NCBI GenBank assembly: GCA_050875145.1
Contig: JBNMLH010000002.1
Span: forward strand, 62,001-126,000
Direction of reading: 5' to 3'
Source of the DNA: CAG-411 sp050875145
GTDB taxonomy: Bacteria > Bacillota > Clostridia > Lachnospirales > Lachnospiraceae
Length of the DNA stretch: 64,000 bases
The first letter of the stretch is position 1. Each line of letters opens with the position of its first letter. Under the pieces are notes generated by a model. That model saw only the letters and a program-made list of their open reading frames with translations. It had not been told where the DNA came from and made no database searches. Positions 37,931 to 48,023 of the stretch are shown piece after piece. The translations under genes were made by a program, and so were the position numbers.

Positions 37931-39961
37931 ATGGAACAGGGAAGACGAAGAAAAAGAACAAAAAAATTTACACCTAGAATGCAGGGAACGTTGTTATCAA
38001 TACTTGCATTGATATTCATTTGTTTTTTATTTTTGTTGTGGCAGATTGTACATGGAATGGAAAAAAACGGAAATAAATATGCAAAAAAGGTATTAACACA
38101 GCAGAGTTATGTAAGTAATGCCATACAATATAAACGTGGAGACATTCTAGACCGAAATAATACGAAATTAGCAACCAGTAAGTTATTATACAATGTAATT
38201 ATTGATCCAAAGACCATTTTATCTAAGGATGGATATGAGGAAGAGACTGTAAATGCACTTACATCATGCTTTGATGTAAAAGCGGATGAGGTAAAAAAGA
38301 TTATCAAAGATAGACCAAAATCACAGTATTATGTTCTTCTTAAAAATATAGAAAAATCTTCTGTAGAAAAATTCAATGAACAGTTAGATGCAGAAAAACA
38401 ACGTGCAAAGAAAAAAAAGGAGCAATGTAGAATTGTTGGTGTCACCTTTGAAAAAGTTTATAAAAGAAATTATCCGCTAAACGAAAAAGCATGTAGTGTA
38501 GTTGGTTTTTCCAGCGCAAATAATGAGGGTTTATGGGGATTGGAAAATCAATATAATGATTTACTAAATGGTGTGTGTGGACGTTCTTATGGTTACTATA
38601 GTGCAGATGGTGAATTGGTAAAAACAGTAAAATCTGCACAAAATGGAAATTCAATTGTGACAACATTAGATTCCAATATTCAAGCTATTGCAGAGAAAAA
38701 GATAAATAAATTTATGAAGGATACTGGAGCAAAAAATGTTGCTGCTCTTGTGATGAATCCGAAAAATGGAGAAATTTATGCAATGGCATCGAATAAACAG
38801 TATGACTTAAATAATGCATTTGATTTATCTCAAGTTTACCCAGAGAAGGAAATTAAAAAGTTAAGTGAGAAAGAAAAGACAGAAAAGCTAAATGAAATGT
38901 GGAGTAATTTCTGCGTGAGTTATGCGTTTGAGCCAGGATCGACATACAAACCAATGACAGTGGCAGCGGCGTTAGATGAAAATATTGTAAAAGATGGACA
39001 GTCTTTTGTGTGTGATGGGGGAGAGACAATAAGCGGTGTTCACATATCTTGCGTAAGTCGATTTGGACATGGGAATCTTACCTTAGAGCAGTCTTTAATG
39101 GAATCATGCAATGATGTTATGATGCAGATTTCATCAAAAATGGGAAAGAAAACATTTTATAAGTATCAAAATATTTTCAATATTGGAAGAAAGACTGGAA
39201 TTGATTTACCAGGGGAAACAAGTGGTTCCTGCTATAATGAGGACACATTGGGACCAACACAACTTGCCACATCAAGTTTTGGGCAGAGTTTAACGACAAA
39301 TATGGTTCAGATTGCAAGTGCGTTTTCTTCTGTAATAAATGGAGGCTCTTATTATAAGCCGCATTTAGTAAAGCAGGTTTTAGATGATAATGGAAATATT
39401 GTTGAAAATATTGAGCCAACACTGGTGAGAAAGACCATTTCGGAGCAGACAAGTGCATATTTGCGAAAATATTTAAAGGCAACAGTTGAAGATGGAACAG
39501 GAGCAACTGCTGCAATTGCAGGCTATTCAATTGGAGGAAAAACAGGTACTGCACAGAAAATTCCAAGAGCTGCGAAGAAATATTTGGTTTCCTTTATTGG
39601 AGCAGCGCCGATGGATGATCCTGAAGTTGTAGTATATGTGATTGTAGATGAGCCTAATGTAAAAGATCAGGCACATAGTACCTACGCTCAGGAAGTAGTA
39701 CATAATATTATGAAAGATATTTTACCATTTTTAGGTGTATACAAAGATGAAAAAGCTGCAAAGAATGCAGATAAAAAAGAAAATGGAGATGCTACAACAA
39801 GTGCAACAACGGCGCCGGTAAATACAGAAACTCCAGCAAGCAGCACACCAGAAGCAACAAAACAGCCATTAAAGGAAGATGAAACGGAAGGTTATGACCT
39901 TCCTGATACAGTAAAAACCGCGCCAACTCCAGAAGCAACGACGATTGTAGCGGTTGAATAA
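37931..39961 (+). CDS. Class B penicillin-binding protein (FtsI/SpoVD type)
   Basis: This transpeptidase cross-links peptidoglycan at the septum. From the ATG at 37931 the protein has 676 residues: a basic N terminus, one membrane segment near 20-42, the dimerisation domain and a transpeptidase domain. The catalytic motifs are Ser337-x-x-Lys340 in EPGSTYK, SCN at 392-394 and KTG at 537-539. A Thr/Pro-rich, acidic extracellular tail of about 70 residues follows. No PASTA domains are present, unlike B. subtilis SpoVD. A second PBP gene of the same class follows, so one may serve vegetative division and the other sporulation; sequence does not decide which. Confidence 0.93.
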   Translation: MEQGRRRKRTKKFTPRMQGTLLSILALIFICFLFLLWQIVHGMEKNGNKYAKKVLTQQSYVSNAIQYKRGDILDRNNTKLATSKLLYNVIIDPKTILSKDGYEEETVNALTSCFDVKADEVKKIIKDRPKSQYYVLLKNIEKSSVEKFNEQLDAEKQRAKKKKEQCRIVGVTFEKVYKRNYPLNEKACSVVGFSSANNEGLWGLENQYNDLLNGVCGRSYGYYSADGELVKTVKSAQNGNSIVTTLDSNIQAIAEKKINKFMKDTGAKNVAALVMNPKNGEIYAMASNKQYDLNNAFDLSQVYPEKEIKKLSEKEKTEKLNEMWSNFCVSYAFEPGSTYKPMTVAAALDENIVKDGQSFVCDGGETISGVHISCVSRFGHGNLTLEQSLMESCNDVMMQISSKMGKKTFYKYQNIFNIGRKTGIDLPGETSGSCYNEDTLGPTQLATSSFGQSLTTNMVQIASAFSSVINGGSYYKPHLVKQVLDDNGNIVENIEPTLVRKTISEQTSAYLRKYLKATVEDGTGATAAIAGYSIGGKTGTAQKIPRAAKKYLVSFIGAAPMDDPEVVVYVIVDEPNVKDQAHSTYAQEVVHNIMKDILPFLGVYKDEKAAKNADKKENGDATTSATTAPVNTETPASSTPEATKQPLKEDETEGYDLPDTVKTAPTPEATTIVAVE

Positions 39962-40056
39962 AAAGTAAAAAAGATTTTGTGTTTTTTAATCGTTTTGGAA
40001 TAGCAGCCTATCTATAATAATACAATAGGTACAAATAGATTATATAGAGGCGGTTT

Positions 40057-41832
40057 ATGAAGAAACAAAGAGAACTCAAAGAACAATGTGCGGACGGCAG
40101 GGTGATACATGTCGTCCGCACTTATCATAAAAGAAGCTTGTTCTTTGTGTTGGTTATGATATTAGTGATTTTTTTCTGGTTATTTGGAAGATTACTCTAT
40201 TTAATGGTAGGAAAGGCAGACCACTTTGGTGTTATGGCAAAAGATATACAAGAGCGTGAAAGGAGTATAAAAGCAGAGAGAGGCCGAATATATGATAGAA
40301 ATGGGGTAGAACTTGCTTCCAATAAGCCTGTATCTACCATATCTGTTATTTACAGTCAGGTAAAGGAACCAGAGAAAGTGATAGCGATTTTGACAAAAGA
40401 ATTGGGGATGGAGGAGGCATTTGTTCGCAGACGAGTGGAAAAAAAATCTTCTATCGAGAGAATTAAATCCAATGTTGATAAAGAAGTGGCAGAACGTATT
40501 AGAAAATACAAGTTAGACGGTGTTATGATTGATGAAGATTATAAACGATTTTATCCTTATGAGACACTGGCATCGAAGGTAATTGGCTTTACAGGTAGTG
40601 ATAATCAGGGGGTAATCGGTCTGGAGGTCAAATATGATTCTGTTTTACAAGGGGAAAATGGAAAGATTCTTACATTGACAACTGCAAAAGGGGTTGAAAT
40701 TGCAAATGTTGCTGAACATAGAGAAGAACCGGTTCCTGGGGATGATTTATATATCAGTTTGGATGTGAATTTGCAAATTTATGCAGAACAGGTGGCAAAA
40801 AAGGTTCGGGAAGAAAAGAATGCAAAAAATGTGAAAGTCATTCTAATCAATCCGGAAAGCGGAGAAATTTATGCCATGGTAAATGAGCCGGAATTTAATT
40901 TGAATGAACCTTACCAATTGTTAGAAGAGATGAAGGGAGAGAGTGGGAAAAGTGAAAATGATAAATTGAACAATATGTGGAGAAACGCCTGTATTAGTGA
41001 TACTTATGAACCAGGTTCTACGTTTAAGGTTATAACGGCTACGGCTGCACTTAGTGAAGGAAAGGTAAAGGTAGAAGATTCGTTTTATTGTCCCGGTTAT
41101 AAAACGGTAGAGGATCGAAGAATTCGATGCCATAAAACAATCGGACATGGAGCGGAAACGTTTCGGGAGGGAATTATGAATTCCTGCAATCCTGTTTTTA
41201 TAGAAATTGGTGCCCGCACAGGAGTAAACGACATGTATAAATGGTATAAGCGACTCGGTTTGATGGAGAAAACCGGAATAGATATACCAGGTGAGGCAAA
41301 TTCTATTTTTCATAAACAAAAAGCTGTGGGTGAAGTGGAATTAGCTACCATGTCATTTGGACAGTCGTTTCAGATTACGCCACTACAATTGCTTCGGGCA
41401 GTCTGTTCTGTCGTGAATGGAGGAAAAAAGATTACCCCACATTTTGGCATCAAAGTGGTAAGTCGGGATGGCACATCTGTAAAAAAGTTAGAGTATGAAG
41501 AGAAGAATGCGGTTGTATCACAGGAAACACAGGAAACCATGAAAGAATTGCTGGAAGCGGTTGTGGCGGAAGGTGGAGGAAAGAATGCATATATTGAGGG
41601 ATATCGTATAGGTGGTAAGACTGCAACATCAGAAAAATTGCCAAGAAGAAGCGGAAAATATATATCCTCTTTTCTGGGCTTTGCGCCAGCGAATCATCCT
41701 AAAATCATGGCATTATTATTAATTGATGAACCAGAAGGCGTATATTATGGGGGAACGATTGCTGCACCGGCAGTTCGCTCCATTTTTGAAAATGCATTAC
41801 CTTATTTAGGAATCGAGCCTTCTTATAAGTAG
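40057..41832 (+). CDS. Class B penicillin-binding protein with altered KTG motif
   Basis: This is the second septal or spore-cortex transpeptidase in tandem. The 591-residue protein has a membrane segment near 27-50, a dimerisation domain and a transpeptidase domain with Ser321-x-x-Lys324 (EPGSTFK) and SCN at 376-378. The third active-site motif reads KTA (521-523) followed by Thr, where most penicillin-binding proteins have KTG. There are no PASTA domains and no Thr/Pro tail, unlike its neighbour. The gene follows GAGGCGG and could be the SpoVD counterpart, given the sporulation genes downstream. Confidence 0.92.
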   Translation: MKKQRELKEQCADGRVIHVVRTYHKRSLFFVLVMILVIFFWLFGRLLYLMVGKADHFGVMAKDIQERERSIKAERGRIYDRNGVELASNKPVSTISVIYSQVKEPEKVIAILTKELGMEEAFVRRRVEKKSSIERIKSNVDKEVAERIRKYKLDGVMIDEDYKRFYPYETLASKVIGFTGSDNQGVIGLEVKYDSVLQGENGKILTLTTAKGVEIANVAEHREEPVPGDDLYISLDVNLQIYAEQVAKKVREEKNAKNVKVILINPESGEIYAMVNEPEFNLNEPYQLLEEMKGESGKSENDKLNNMWRNACISDTYEPGSTFKVITATAALSEGKVKVEDSFYCPGYKTVEDRRIRCHKTIGHGAETFREGIMNSCNPVFIEIGARTGVNDMYKWYKRLGLMEKTGIDIPGEANSIFHKQKAVGEVELATMSFGQSFQITPLQLLRAVCSVVNGGKKITPHFGIKVVSRDGTSVKKLEYEEKNAVVSQETQETMKELLEAVVAEGGGKNAYIEGYRIGGKTATSEKLPRRSGKYISSFLGFAPANHPKIMALLLIDEPEGVYYGGTIAAPAVRSIFENALPYLGIEPSYK

Positions 41833-41849
41833 ATTTTTTGTGTGAAACC

Positions 41850-41878
41850 TTGCATTCAGCCAGGGAATGGAATATAAT
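41850..41878 (+). promoter_or_regulatory. Predicted promoter ahead of mraY
   Basis: TTGCAT at 41850-41855, a 17-base spacer and a perfect TATAAT at 41873-41878. The leader to mraY is about 140 bases. The mraY-murD-ftsW segment may therefore be expressed independently of the mraZ promoter. Confidence 0.65.
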
Positions 41879-42021
41879 GGTTTCGTTATGTATAAAAATG
41901 TGTTATATAAAAGTTATGCATAATCAAGTGAAAAAAGTAACCGTGTATTAGAGCTGAGAAGTTGACAATCGACCAATCGCTCTTTTGAATGTTACAAAAA
42001 AATATATTTGAGGTGAAAGAC

Positions 42022-42993
42022 ATGATGGAAATAAACTCGTCAATGATAAAATTGGTACTTCCTGTATTGATTTCCTTTGCAATTAGTGTAATTTTATGTC
42101 CAATTGTAATTCCGTTTTTACACAAATTAAAATTTGGACAGTATGTAAGAGAAGAAGGACCAGAATCCCATTTGAAGAAAGCAGGAACACCAACAATGGG
42201 AGGATTGATCTTTCTATTGAGTCTTGTATTAACCTGCATATTTTTTATTAAGGGAAATCAGGAGGTAGTGCCTGTACTCTTTGTTACATTAGGCTTTGGT
42301 CTGATTGGTTTTTTAGATGATTATATCAAGGTTGTTATGAAACGTTCTCTTGGGTTACGTGCATGGCAAAAGATGTTGGGACAGTTTTTTGTGACGGGTA
42401 TATTTGCCTATTATTTATTAAAATATACAGATTTGGGGACGGACACATATATACCATTTTATGGAGAAATAAACATGAGTACACCATTATTTGTAATTAT
42501 GTTATTCTTTGTGTTTTTAGGAACGGTAAATGGTGTAAACTTTACTGATGGATTAGATGGTTTGGCATCCAGTGTAACAGTGATTGTGGCTACATTCTTT
42601 TCAGTTGTAGCAGTTGGCACCAGCAACGGTATAGCACCAATTACATGTGCAGTAGCAGGAAGTCTGTTAGGATTTTTGTTGTATAATGTATATCCAGCAA
42701 AAGTGTTTATGGGAGATACAGGTTCCCTTGCATTGGGAGGTTTTGTGGCCGCCGCCGCATATATGTTAAAGATTCCAGTGTTTATTCCAATTATTGGATT
42801 TATATATTTGTTTGAAATTGTATCAGTTATGCTTCAAGTAAGCTATTTTAAGCTGACAAAAGGAAAGAGAATTTTCAAAATGGCACCTGTCCATCATCAT
42901 TTTGAATTGTGTGGATGGTCAGAGACTCGTGTAGTAGCAGTATTTTCATGTGTGACAGCATTGCTTTGTCTAGTTGCATTGGTTGCACTTTAA
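42022..42993 (+). CDS. mraY: Phospho-MurNAc-pentapeptide transferase
   Basis: The enzyme makes lipid I by moving phospho-MurNAc-pentapeptide to undecaprenyl phosphate in the membrane. The ATG at 42022 follows GAGGTGAAAGAC, giving 323 residues; the frame is open from 41989 without a good ribosome site. Ten hydrophobic segments are expected. The motifs DDYIK, NFTDGLDGLA and MAPVHHHFE, which hold the magnesium and substrate sites, are present. Confidence 0.97.
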   Translation: MMEINSSMIKLVLPVLISFAISVILCPIVIPFLHKLKFGQYVREEGPESHLKKAGTPTMGGLIFLLSLVLTCIFFIKGNQEVVPVLFVTLGFGLIGFLDDYIKVVMKRSLGLRAWQKMLGQFFVTGIFAYYLLKYTDLGTDTYIPFYGEINMSTPLFVIMLFFVFLGTVNGVNFTDGLDGLASSVTVIVATFFSVVAVGTSNGIAPITCAVAGSLLGFLLYNVYPAKVFMGDTGSLALGGFVAAAAYMLKIPVFIPIIGFIYLFEIVSVMLQVSYFKLTKGKRIFKMAPVHHHFELCGWSETRVVAVFSCVTALLCLVALVAL

Positions 42994-43082
42994 AATATAG
43001 TGAAGAGACAGATAATATTAAAAGAGAAAATTTCTTACGATTATATTTAGAAGGAATTGCTTATAGAGAAAAGAAAGGATAG

Positions 43083-44453
43083 ATGACAGGGGATATGGAA
43101 TGGAGCGAAAAAAAGGTTCTTGTTGTAGGAACTGGTGTTAGTGGAATTGCGGCAACAGATTTATTGGTTGAGGTTGGTGCAAATGTGGTATTGTTTGATG
43201 GAAATAGGGAATTAGTACCAGAAGAGATTAAGGAAAAGTTGAAAAATACAAAGGGTGTAGAAATTGTTCTTGGTGAGTTAGCAAAAGAATGTATTGATTC
43301 GTTGGATTGTGTTGTTATTAGTCCAGGAGTTCCTATTGATAATCCGCTTGTAGTTTCTTTGCAGGAAGCTGGTAAAAAAATTTTAGGTGAAGTGGAATTG
43401 GCTTATTTGTTGTCAAAAGGAAAAGTAGCAGCTATTACAGGAACCAATGGAAAGACAACTACGACAGCTTTGGTAGGTGAAATCCTAAAAGCACATTTTG
43501 CATCTAGTTTTGTTGTGGGAAACATTGGAATTCCATATACACGTATGGCAACGCAGATAAAGGAGAACTCTGTTGTTGCTGCAGAAATCAGTAGTTTTCA
43601 GTTAGAGACAATAGATACATTCCAACCTGAAGTTAGTGCCATATTAAATATCACACCAGATCATTTGAATCGACATTATACAATGGAAAATTATGCAAAC
43701 ACAAAATTGAAAATTGCATCCAACCAAACAGCAGATCAGGTTTGTGTTTTAAATTATGAAGATGCGATTTTAAGAGAAAAAGCGAAGGATATTCCAGCTC
43801 GAATTTTCTATTTTAGTAGTTTACAGGAATTAGAAGAGGGAATTTATCTGGATGAACAAAAAAATATTATATTTGCATATAACGGAAAAAAGGAATTGGT
43901 ATGCAATGTAGAGGAGCTTAATCTGCTTGGAAAGCATAACTATGAAAATGTAATGGCTGGTGTTGCCATTGGTTATTTTATGCATGTACCGATGGAATGT
44001 ATTCGTGAGGTTATAAAGAAATTTAAGGCGGTTGAACATAGAATTGAGTATGTAACAGAAAAGAACGGTGTAAAGTATTATAATGACTCCAAAGGAACGA
44101 ATCCAGATGCGGCCATTCAGGGGATTCGTGCAATGGTGAGAAAAACCATATTGATTGGTGGAGGATATGATAAAGGTTCTGAGTATGACGAATGGATTGA
44201 AGCTTTTGATGGAAAAGTAAAACTTTTAGTTCTGTTGGGACAGACCAGTGATAAAATTGAACAGTGTGCTAGAAAGCATGGATTCAATCAGATTGTAAAG
44301 GTGGAAACTTTAGAAGAAGCTGTAGATGTTTGTGCGAAAAATGCAGAGCCGGGCGAGGCTGTGTTATTATCTCCGGCATGTGCAAGTTGGGGAATGTTTA
44401 AAAACTATGAGCAACGTGGGGACTTATTTAAGGAATATGTTCATAAGTTATAA
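43083..44453 (+). CDS. murD: UDP-MurNAc-L-alanine:D-glutamate ligase
   Basis: The enzyme adds D-Glu to the stem peptide. The 456-residue Mur ligase has an N-terminal Rossmann-like domain (VVGTGVSGIA), the ATP loop GTNGKTTTT near residue 120, EISSFQLE in the central domain, and the C-terminal segments NDSKGTNPDA and LLSPACASWGMF. Length is normal. It sits between mraY and ftsW, as usual. Confidence 0.96.
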   Translation: MTGDMEWSEKKVLVVGTGVSGIAATDLLVEVGANVVLFDGNRELVPEEIKEKLKNTKGVEIVLGELAKECIDSLDCVVISPGVPIDNPLVVSLQEAGKKILGEVELAYLLSKGKVAAITGTNGKTTTTALVGEILKAHFASSFVVGNIGIPYTRMATQIKENSVVAAEISSFQLETIDTFQPEVSAILNITPDHLNRHYTMENYANTKLKIASNQTADQVCVLNYEDAILREKAKDIPARIFYFSSLQELEEGIYLDEQKNIIFAYNGKKELVCNVEELNLLGKHNYENVMAGVAIGYFMHVPMECIREVIKKFKAVEHRIEYVTEKNGVKYYNDSKGTNPDAAIQGIRAMVRKTILIGGGYDKGSEYDEWIEAFDGKVKLLVLLGQTSDKIEQCARKHGFNQIVKVETLEEAVDVCAKNAEPGEAVLLSPACASWGMFKNYEQRGDLFKEYVHKL

Positions 44454-44502
44454 GTAACTTCGAAAACATAGTGGAAATGATGCTAGGAAAGCGAGGGAGT
44501 AC

Positions 44503-45645
44503 ATGGCTGGGAAAAGAAATAGAAAAAAAAGTGAAAAAAAAACAGGCATTTTTTATGATTACAGTATGCTTTTTTTAGTTATTTTTTTAATATTCTTTGG
44601 ATTGATTATGTTATACAGTACCAGCTACTATTCTGCATCTATACATCAAAATGATGGGATGTATTATTTGAAAAGACAGGGTAGTTTTGCAATATTGGGA
44701 ATTGCAATTATGTTGATGGTTTCCAAAATAGATTATAGGTTTCTTTTAAAAAAGATACCAAAGACAAATCTATATTGGCCGGGGATGTTCCTATTTATTT
44801 CGATTCTATTACAAATATATGTTTTAATAGCAGGTGAAGATATAAATGGTGCTAAGAGATGGATTTCCATTGCAGGAGTGATTACCTTCCAGCCATCCGA
44901 TTTTGCTAAAATTGCTATTATTATCTATACCGCATATAATATTTACTTAAATCCAAGACTATTAGATAAAGTTGGCGGATTTATAAGAATTGCGATACCA
45001 GTAGGGGTTGATATTATTTTAATCGCTGCAGAAAATCTTAGTACGGCAATTGTAATTACACTTGTATTTGGTGGAATGTGTTTTATAGCCAGTAGAAATA
45101 AAAGATATTTTGTGTTTGCGATTATTTTGGCAGTCATAGCAGGAGTGTTATTTATACGATTTGGAGAAGGATTTCGTATGAGTCGTGTAATTGCGTGGAA
45201 AAATGTAGAAACAGATTCGAAGGCTTATCAAATATTACAAGGGTTATATGCGATTGCTTCTGGAGGTATGTTTGGTAAAGGTTTGGGAAACAGCATGCAA
45301 AAGTTAGGATATGTTCCAGAAGCACAAAATGATATGATCTTTACTATTATTTGCGAAGAATTAGGGGTCTTTGGGGCTTGTTGTGTTATGTTACTGTTCA
45401 TTTTATTGCTTTGCCGCATTTTCCAAATTGCAGTAAATTCACCAGACTTATTTGGAGGTATGCTTTGTGTTGGAGTGTTGATACACGTAGCGGCACAGGT
45501 ATTATTAAACATAGCAGTTGTAACGAATACGATACCATCCACAGGAGTAGCTTTACCGTTTATTAGTTATGGAGGTACATCCCTAGCAGTATTGCTGATG
45601 GAAATGGGATTAGTATTAAGTGTATCCAATCGGGTTACGATATAA
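44503..45645 (+). CDS. ftsW: FtsW/RodA/SpoVE family glycosyltransferase
   Basis: This SEDS-family protein polymerises lipid II into glycan strands with a partner class B PBP. The 380-residue membrane protein has a short basic N terminus and about ten hydrophobic segments. It shows the SEDS signatures GAKRWI, QPSDFAK and a PEAQNDMIF segment, and ends in PFISYGGTS. Given the two PBPs upstream, it could serve both vegetative division and the spore cortex. The next usual gene, murG, is absent. Confidence 0.94.
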   Translation: MAGKRNRKKSEKKTGIFYDYSMLFLVIFLIFFGLIMLYSTSYYSASIHQNDGMYYLKRQGSFAILGIAIMLMVSKIDYRFLLKKIPKTNLYWPGMFLFISILLQIYVLIAGEDINGAKRWISIAGVITFQPSDFAKIAIIIYTAYNIYLNPRLLDKVGGFIRIAIPVGVDIILIAAENLSTAIVITLVFGGMCFIASRNKRYFVFAIILAVIAGVLFIRFGEGFRMSRVIAWKNVETDSKAYQILQGLYAIASGGMFGKGLGNSMQKLGYVPEAQNDMIFTIICEELGVFGACCVMLLFILLLCRIFQIAVNSPDLFGGMLCVGVLIHVAAQVLLNIAVVTNTIPSTGVALPFISYGGTSLAVLLMEMGLVLSVSNRVTI

Positions 45646-45650
45646 GAGCG

Positions 45651-45715
45651 AGGCAAGTATACATATGTGTATATCACGATTTACAGGATTATATCATATA
45701 TGTATGGCTTGCCTT
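45651..45715. repeat. Long imperfect hairpin in the slot where murG usually lies
   Basis: AAGGCAAG at the outer right arm (as complement) matches AGGCAAG at 45651-45657. Pairing continues imperfectly through ATACATAT-type sequence toward a central loop. No T tract follows the right arm. The unit fills about half of the gap between ftsW and ftsQ. Confidence 0.55.
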
Positions 45716-45789
45716 GAAATTTAGTCGAAGAAAATAACTAGAAGGATTTCAATGGCACAAAAAAAGAAAAAGTGTTGGAGGACAAGAAA

Positions 45790-46518
45790 ATGGCTGGGAA
45801 AAAGAAAAAAATTTTTCTAATAACTATTTTAATACTTGCTATTTTTGTTATTATAGGAGTGGGATTTTTAGGAAGAATTAAGTATGTAAAAGTTGTGGGA
45901 TGTGAATATTATACCCAAGAAGAAATTGAAAAACAGATTATGGACAGTGAAATTACAAAAAATACGTTTGGATTATATTATACATATGCCACAGGAAAAG
46001 GGAAACAACTTCCATTTGTAAATAGTATTTCTGTAGAAGTAAAAGGAATTAACAGGGTTATTATTTATGTAAAAGAAAAGAGTGTGGTGGGGTGCATTAA
46101 ATATATGGGAGAATATATTTATTTTGACCAAGATGGTGTAGTAGTAGAGAGTACAACCAAGAAGCAAAAAGCAATTCCGTTGATCGAGGGAATTAATTTT
46201 AAAAAAATGAATTTAAATGAACAATTAGAAGTAGAAAAAGAGGAAAAAGATATTTTTGAGCGTATTGCAGGGATTTCCCAGCTAATCTCAAAGTATGACG
46301 TACAAATAGATAAAATTGTATTTGACAACAAGAAAAAAGTTATGTTGTATATAGGGAAAATTAGAGTTAATTTAGGAAAAAGAAATGATTACGAAGAACA
46401 GATTGCGGAACTTTCAAAATTATTGCCAAAGGCAAAGAAAAAGAAATTAAAGGGTGTTTTAGATATGGAGTATTTTGAAGAGGGGCAGGAGCAGATTATA
46501 TTTAAGGTGGATGAATAA
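45790..46518 (+). CDS. ftsQ: Cell division protein FtsQ/DivIB
   Basis: This is a bitopic divisome protein that bridges early and late components. I use the ATG at 45790 behind TTGGAGGAC, giving 242 residues; the frame runs back to a GTG at 45772 that overlaps the ribosome site. There is a basic N terminus, a membrane segment near 9-27, then a POTRA-type domain (VKVVGCEYYTQEEIEKQI) and the FtsQ beta domain with the YFDQDGVVVE strand. ftsA, which often follows ftsQ, is not present. Confidence 0.9.
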   Translation: MAGKKKKIFLITILILAIFVIIGVGFLGRIKYVKVVGCEYYTQEEIEKQIMDSEITKNTFGLYYTYATGKGKQLPFVNSISVEVKGINRVIIYVKEKSVVGCIKYMGEYIYFDQDGVVVESTTKKQKAIPLIEGINFKKMNLNEQLEVEKEEKDIFERIAGISQLISKYDVQIDKIVFDNKKKVMLYIGKIRVNLGKRNDYEEQIAELSKLLPKAKKKKLKGVLDMEYFEEGQEQIIFKVDE

Positions 46519-46674
46519 AATATATGAAGTTTAGGTGAGAGTATCGTAGATTCGAAAAAGCCCAGAAGGTGTGTTTTGAGGATGGCTGTGTCGTGTAAAA
46601 TAATAAGTACAGTAAAAATTTTTATTATATGTTACAAAAAAATGAAGAAAGTTTATAAAACATGCAAAAAAAAC

Positions 46675-46704
46675 TTGATTATTTCCCCAAAAAAAAGTAT
46701 CATA
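46675..46704 (+). promoter_or_regulatory. Predicted promoter of ftsZ
   Basis: TTGATT at 46675-46680, an 18-base spacer and TATCAT at 46699-46704, about 60 bases ahead of the TTG start. The 246-base gap between ftsQ and ftsZ contains no other gene. Confidence 0.45.
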
Positions 46705-46764
46705 TATGGTAGGACTAAGATAGTCATAATATGAGTAAGTATATATATAAAGGAGGAGACAACC

Positions 46765-48003
46765 TTGCTTGAAATAAGAACGAATGAGGCTGATGCGGCA
46801 GCAAAGATTGTAGTTGTTGGTGTTGGTGGAGCAGGAAATAACGCTGTAAATAGAATGATCGAAGAGAATATTATTGGTGTTGATTTTGTTTGTGTGAATA
46901 CAGATAGACAGCATTTGCAAACATGTAAGGCACCAACATGCGTACAGATTGGTGAAAAATTAACAAAAGGACTTGGAGCAGGAGCACAGCCTGAAGTTGG
47001 GGAAAAGGCTGCGGAAGAGAGTCGCGAAGAACTGACCGACATTATTCGTGGGGCAGATATGGTTTTTGTCACCTGTGGAATGGGTGGAGGAACTGGAACA
47101 GGTGCAGCTCCGGTTGTTGCACAAATTTCGAAAGAGTTAGGTATTTTAACTGTAGGAATTGTTACAAAACCTTTCCGTTTTGAAGCAAAGACTCGTATGA
47201 ACAATGCCATTGGTGGTATTGAGAAATTGAAAGCAAGCGTGGATACTCTTATTGTGATACCGAATGACAAATTATTAGAAATCGTGGATAGAAGAACAAC
47301 AATGCCAGATGCATTACGCAAAGCTGATGAAGTATTACAGCAAGGTGTGCAGGGAATTACAGATTTGATTAATGTACCTGGATTAATTAACTTGGACTTT
47401 GCAGATATTAGTACCGTTATGTCAAATAAGGGAATTGCACATATTGGTATTGGTATTGGTAAAGGAGATGAAAAGTGTGTAGATGCCGTTAAGCAGGCGA
47501 TTACAAGTCCACTTTTGGAGACAACAATTGAGGGGGCATCTGATGTAATTATCAATATTTCAGGTGATATCAGTTTGATTGAAGCAAATGAGGCAGCTAC
47601 ATATGTTGAGGAGTTAGCTGGCGAAGAAGCGAATATTATTTTTGGTGCTATGTATGATGATACAGCTCCTGATTCTGCTGTAATTACTGTAATTGCTACA
47701 GGATTAGAGGAAGGTGATGCACCACAGGCTCGTTCTGCAAGTACATTGATGAATAATGCAATGAAGACGAATTTCAATACACAATCGTCTGTAAAGTCAG
47801 TACAGACAGCAAGACCTGTGAGTCCTGTAAAGCCAGTACAGATAGCAAGACCACAGGCAATTAGCAGACCACAGTCTAATATTTCAAGATCAACTTATGA
47901 AACACAACGTATCAATGACACATCAGGTATGTCTTCTGGTATGGACAATGGTGGTGGAATTAAGATACCTGATTTCTTACAGAGAAAAAGCACAAAGAAA
48001 TAA
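46765..48003 (+). CDS. ftsZ: Cell division GTPase FtsZ
   Basis: FtsZ is the tubulin-like GTPase that forms the division ring. The 412-residue protein begins at TTG behind AAGGAGGAG. It shows GVGGAGNNAVNRM, the tubulin signature GGGTGTGAAP, and NKGIAHIGIGIGKG in the second domain. A variable linker rich in Pro/Ser/Arg with a partly repeated ARPVSPVKPVQIARPQ pattern follows. The C-terminal peptide IKIPDFLQRK binds partner proteins. FtsA, the usual membrane tether, is not encoded beside it, so SepF or a distant ftsA may serve. Confidence 0.97.
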   Translation: MLEIRTNEADAAAKIVVVGVGGAGNNAVNRMIEENIIGVDFVCVNTDRQHLQTCKAPTCVQIGEKLTKGLGAGAQPEVGEKAAEESREELTDIIRGADMVFVTCGMGGGTGTGAAPVVAQISKELGILTVGIVTKPFRFEAKTRMNNAIGGIEKLKASVDTLIVIPNDKLLEIVDRRTTMPDALRKADEVLQQGVQGITDLINVPGLINLDFADISTVMSNKGIAHIGIGIGKGDEKCVDAVKQAITSPLLETTIEGASDVIINISGDISLIEANEAATYVEELAGEEANIIFGAMYDDTAPDSAVITVIATGLEEGDAPQARSASTLMNNAMKTNFNTQSSVKSVQTARPVSPVKPVQIARPQAISRPQSNISRSTYETQRINDTSGMSSGMDNGGGIKIPDFLQRKSTKK

Positions 48004-48023
48004 AAAAGAGCAATAAATAAATG

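Noticed and set aside
46653..47777. A 374-residue open frame on the minus strand opposite ftsZ
   Set aside because: It is the reverse shadow of a clearly coding ftsZ, is low in complexity, and shows no ribosome site or recognisable motif.
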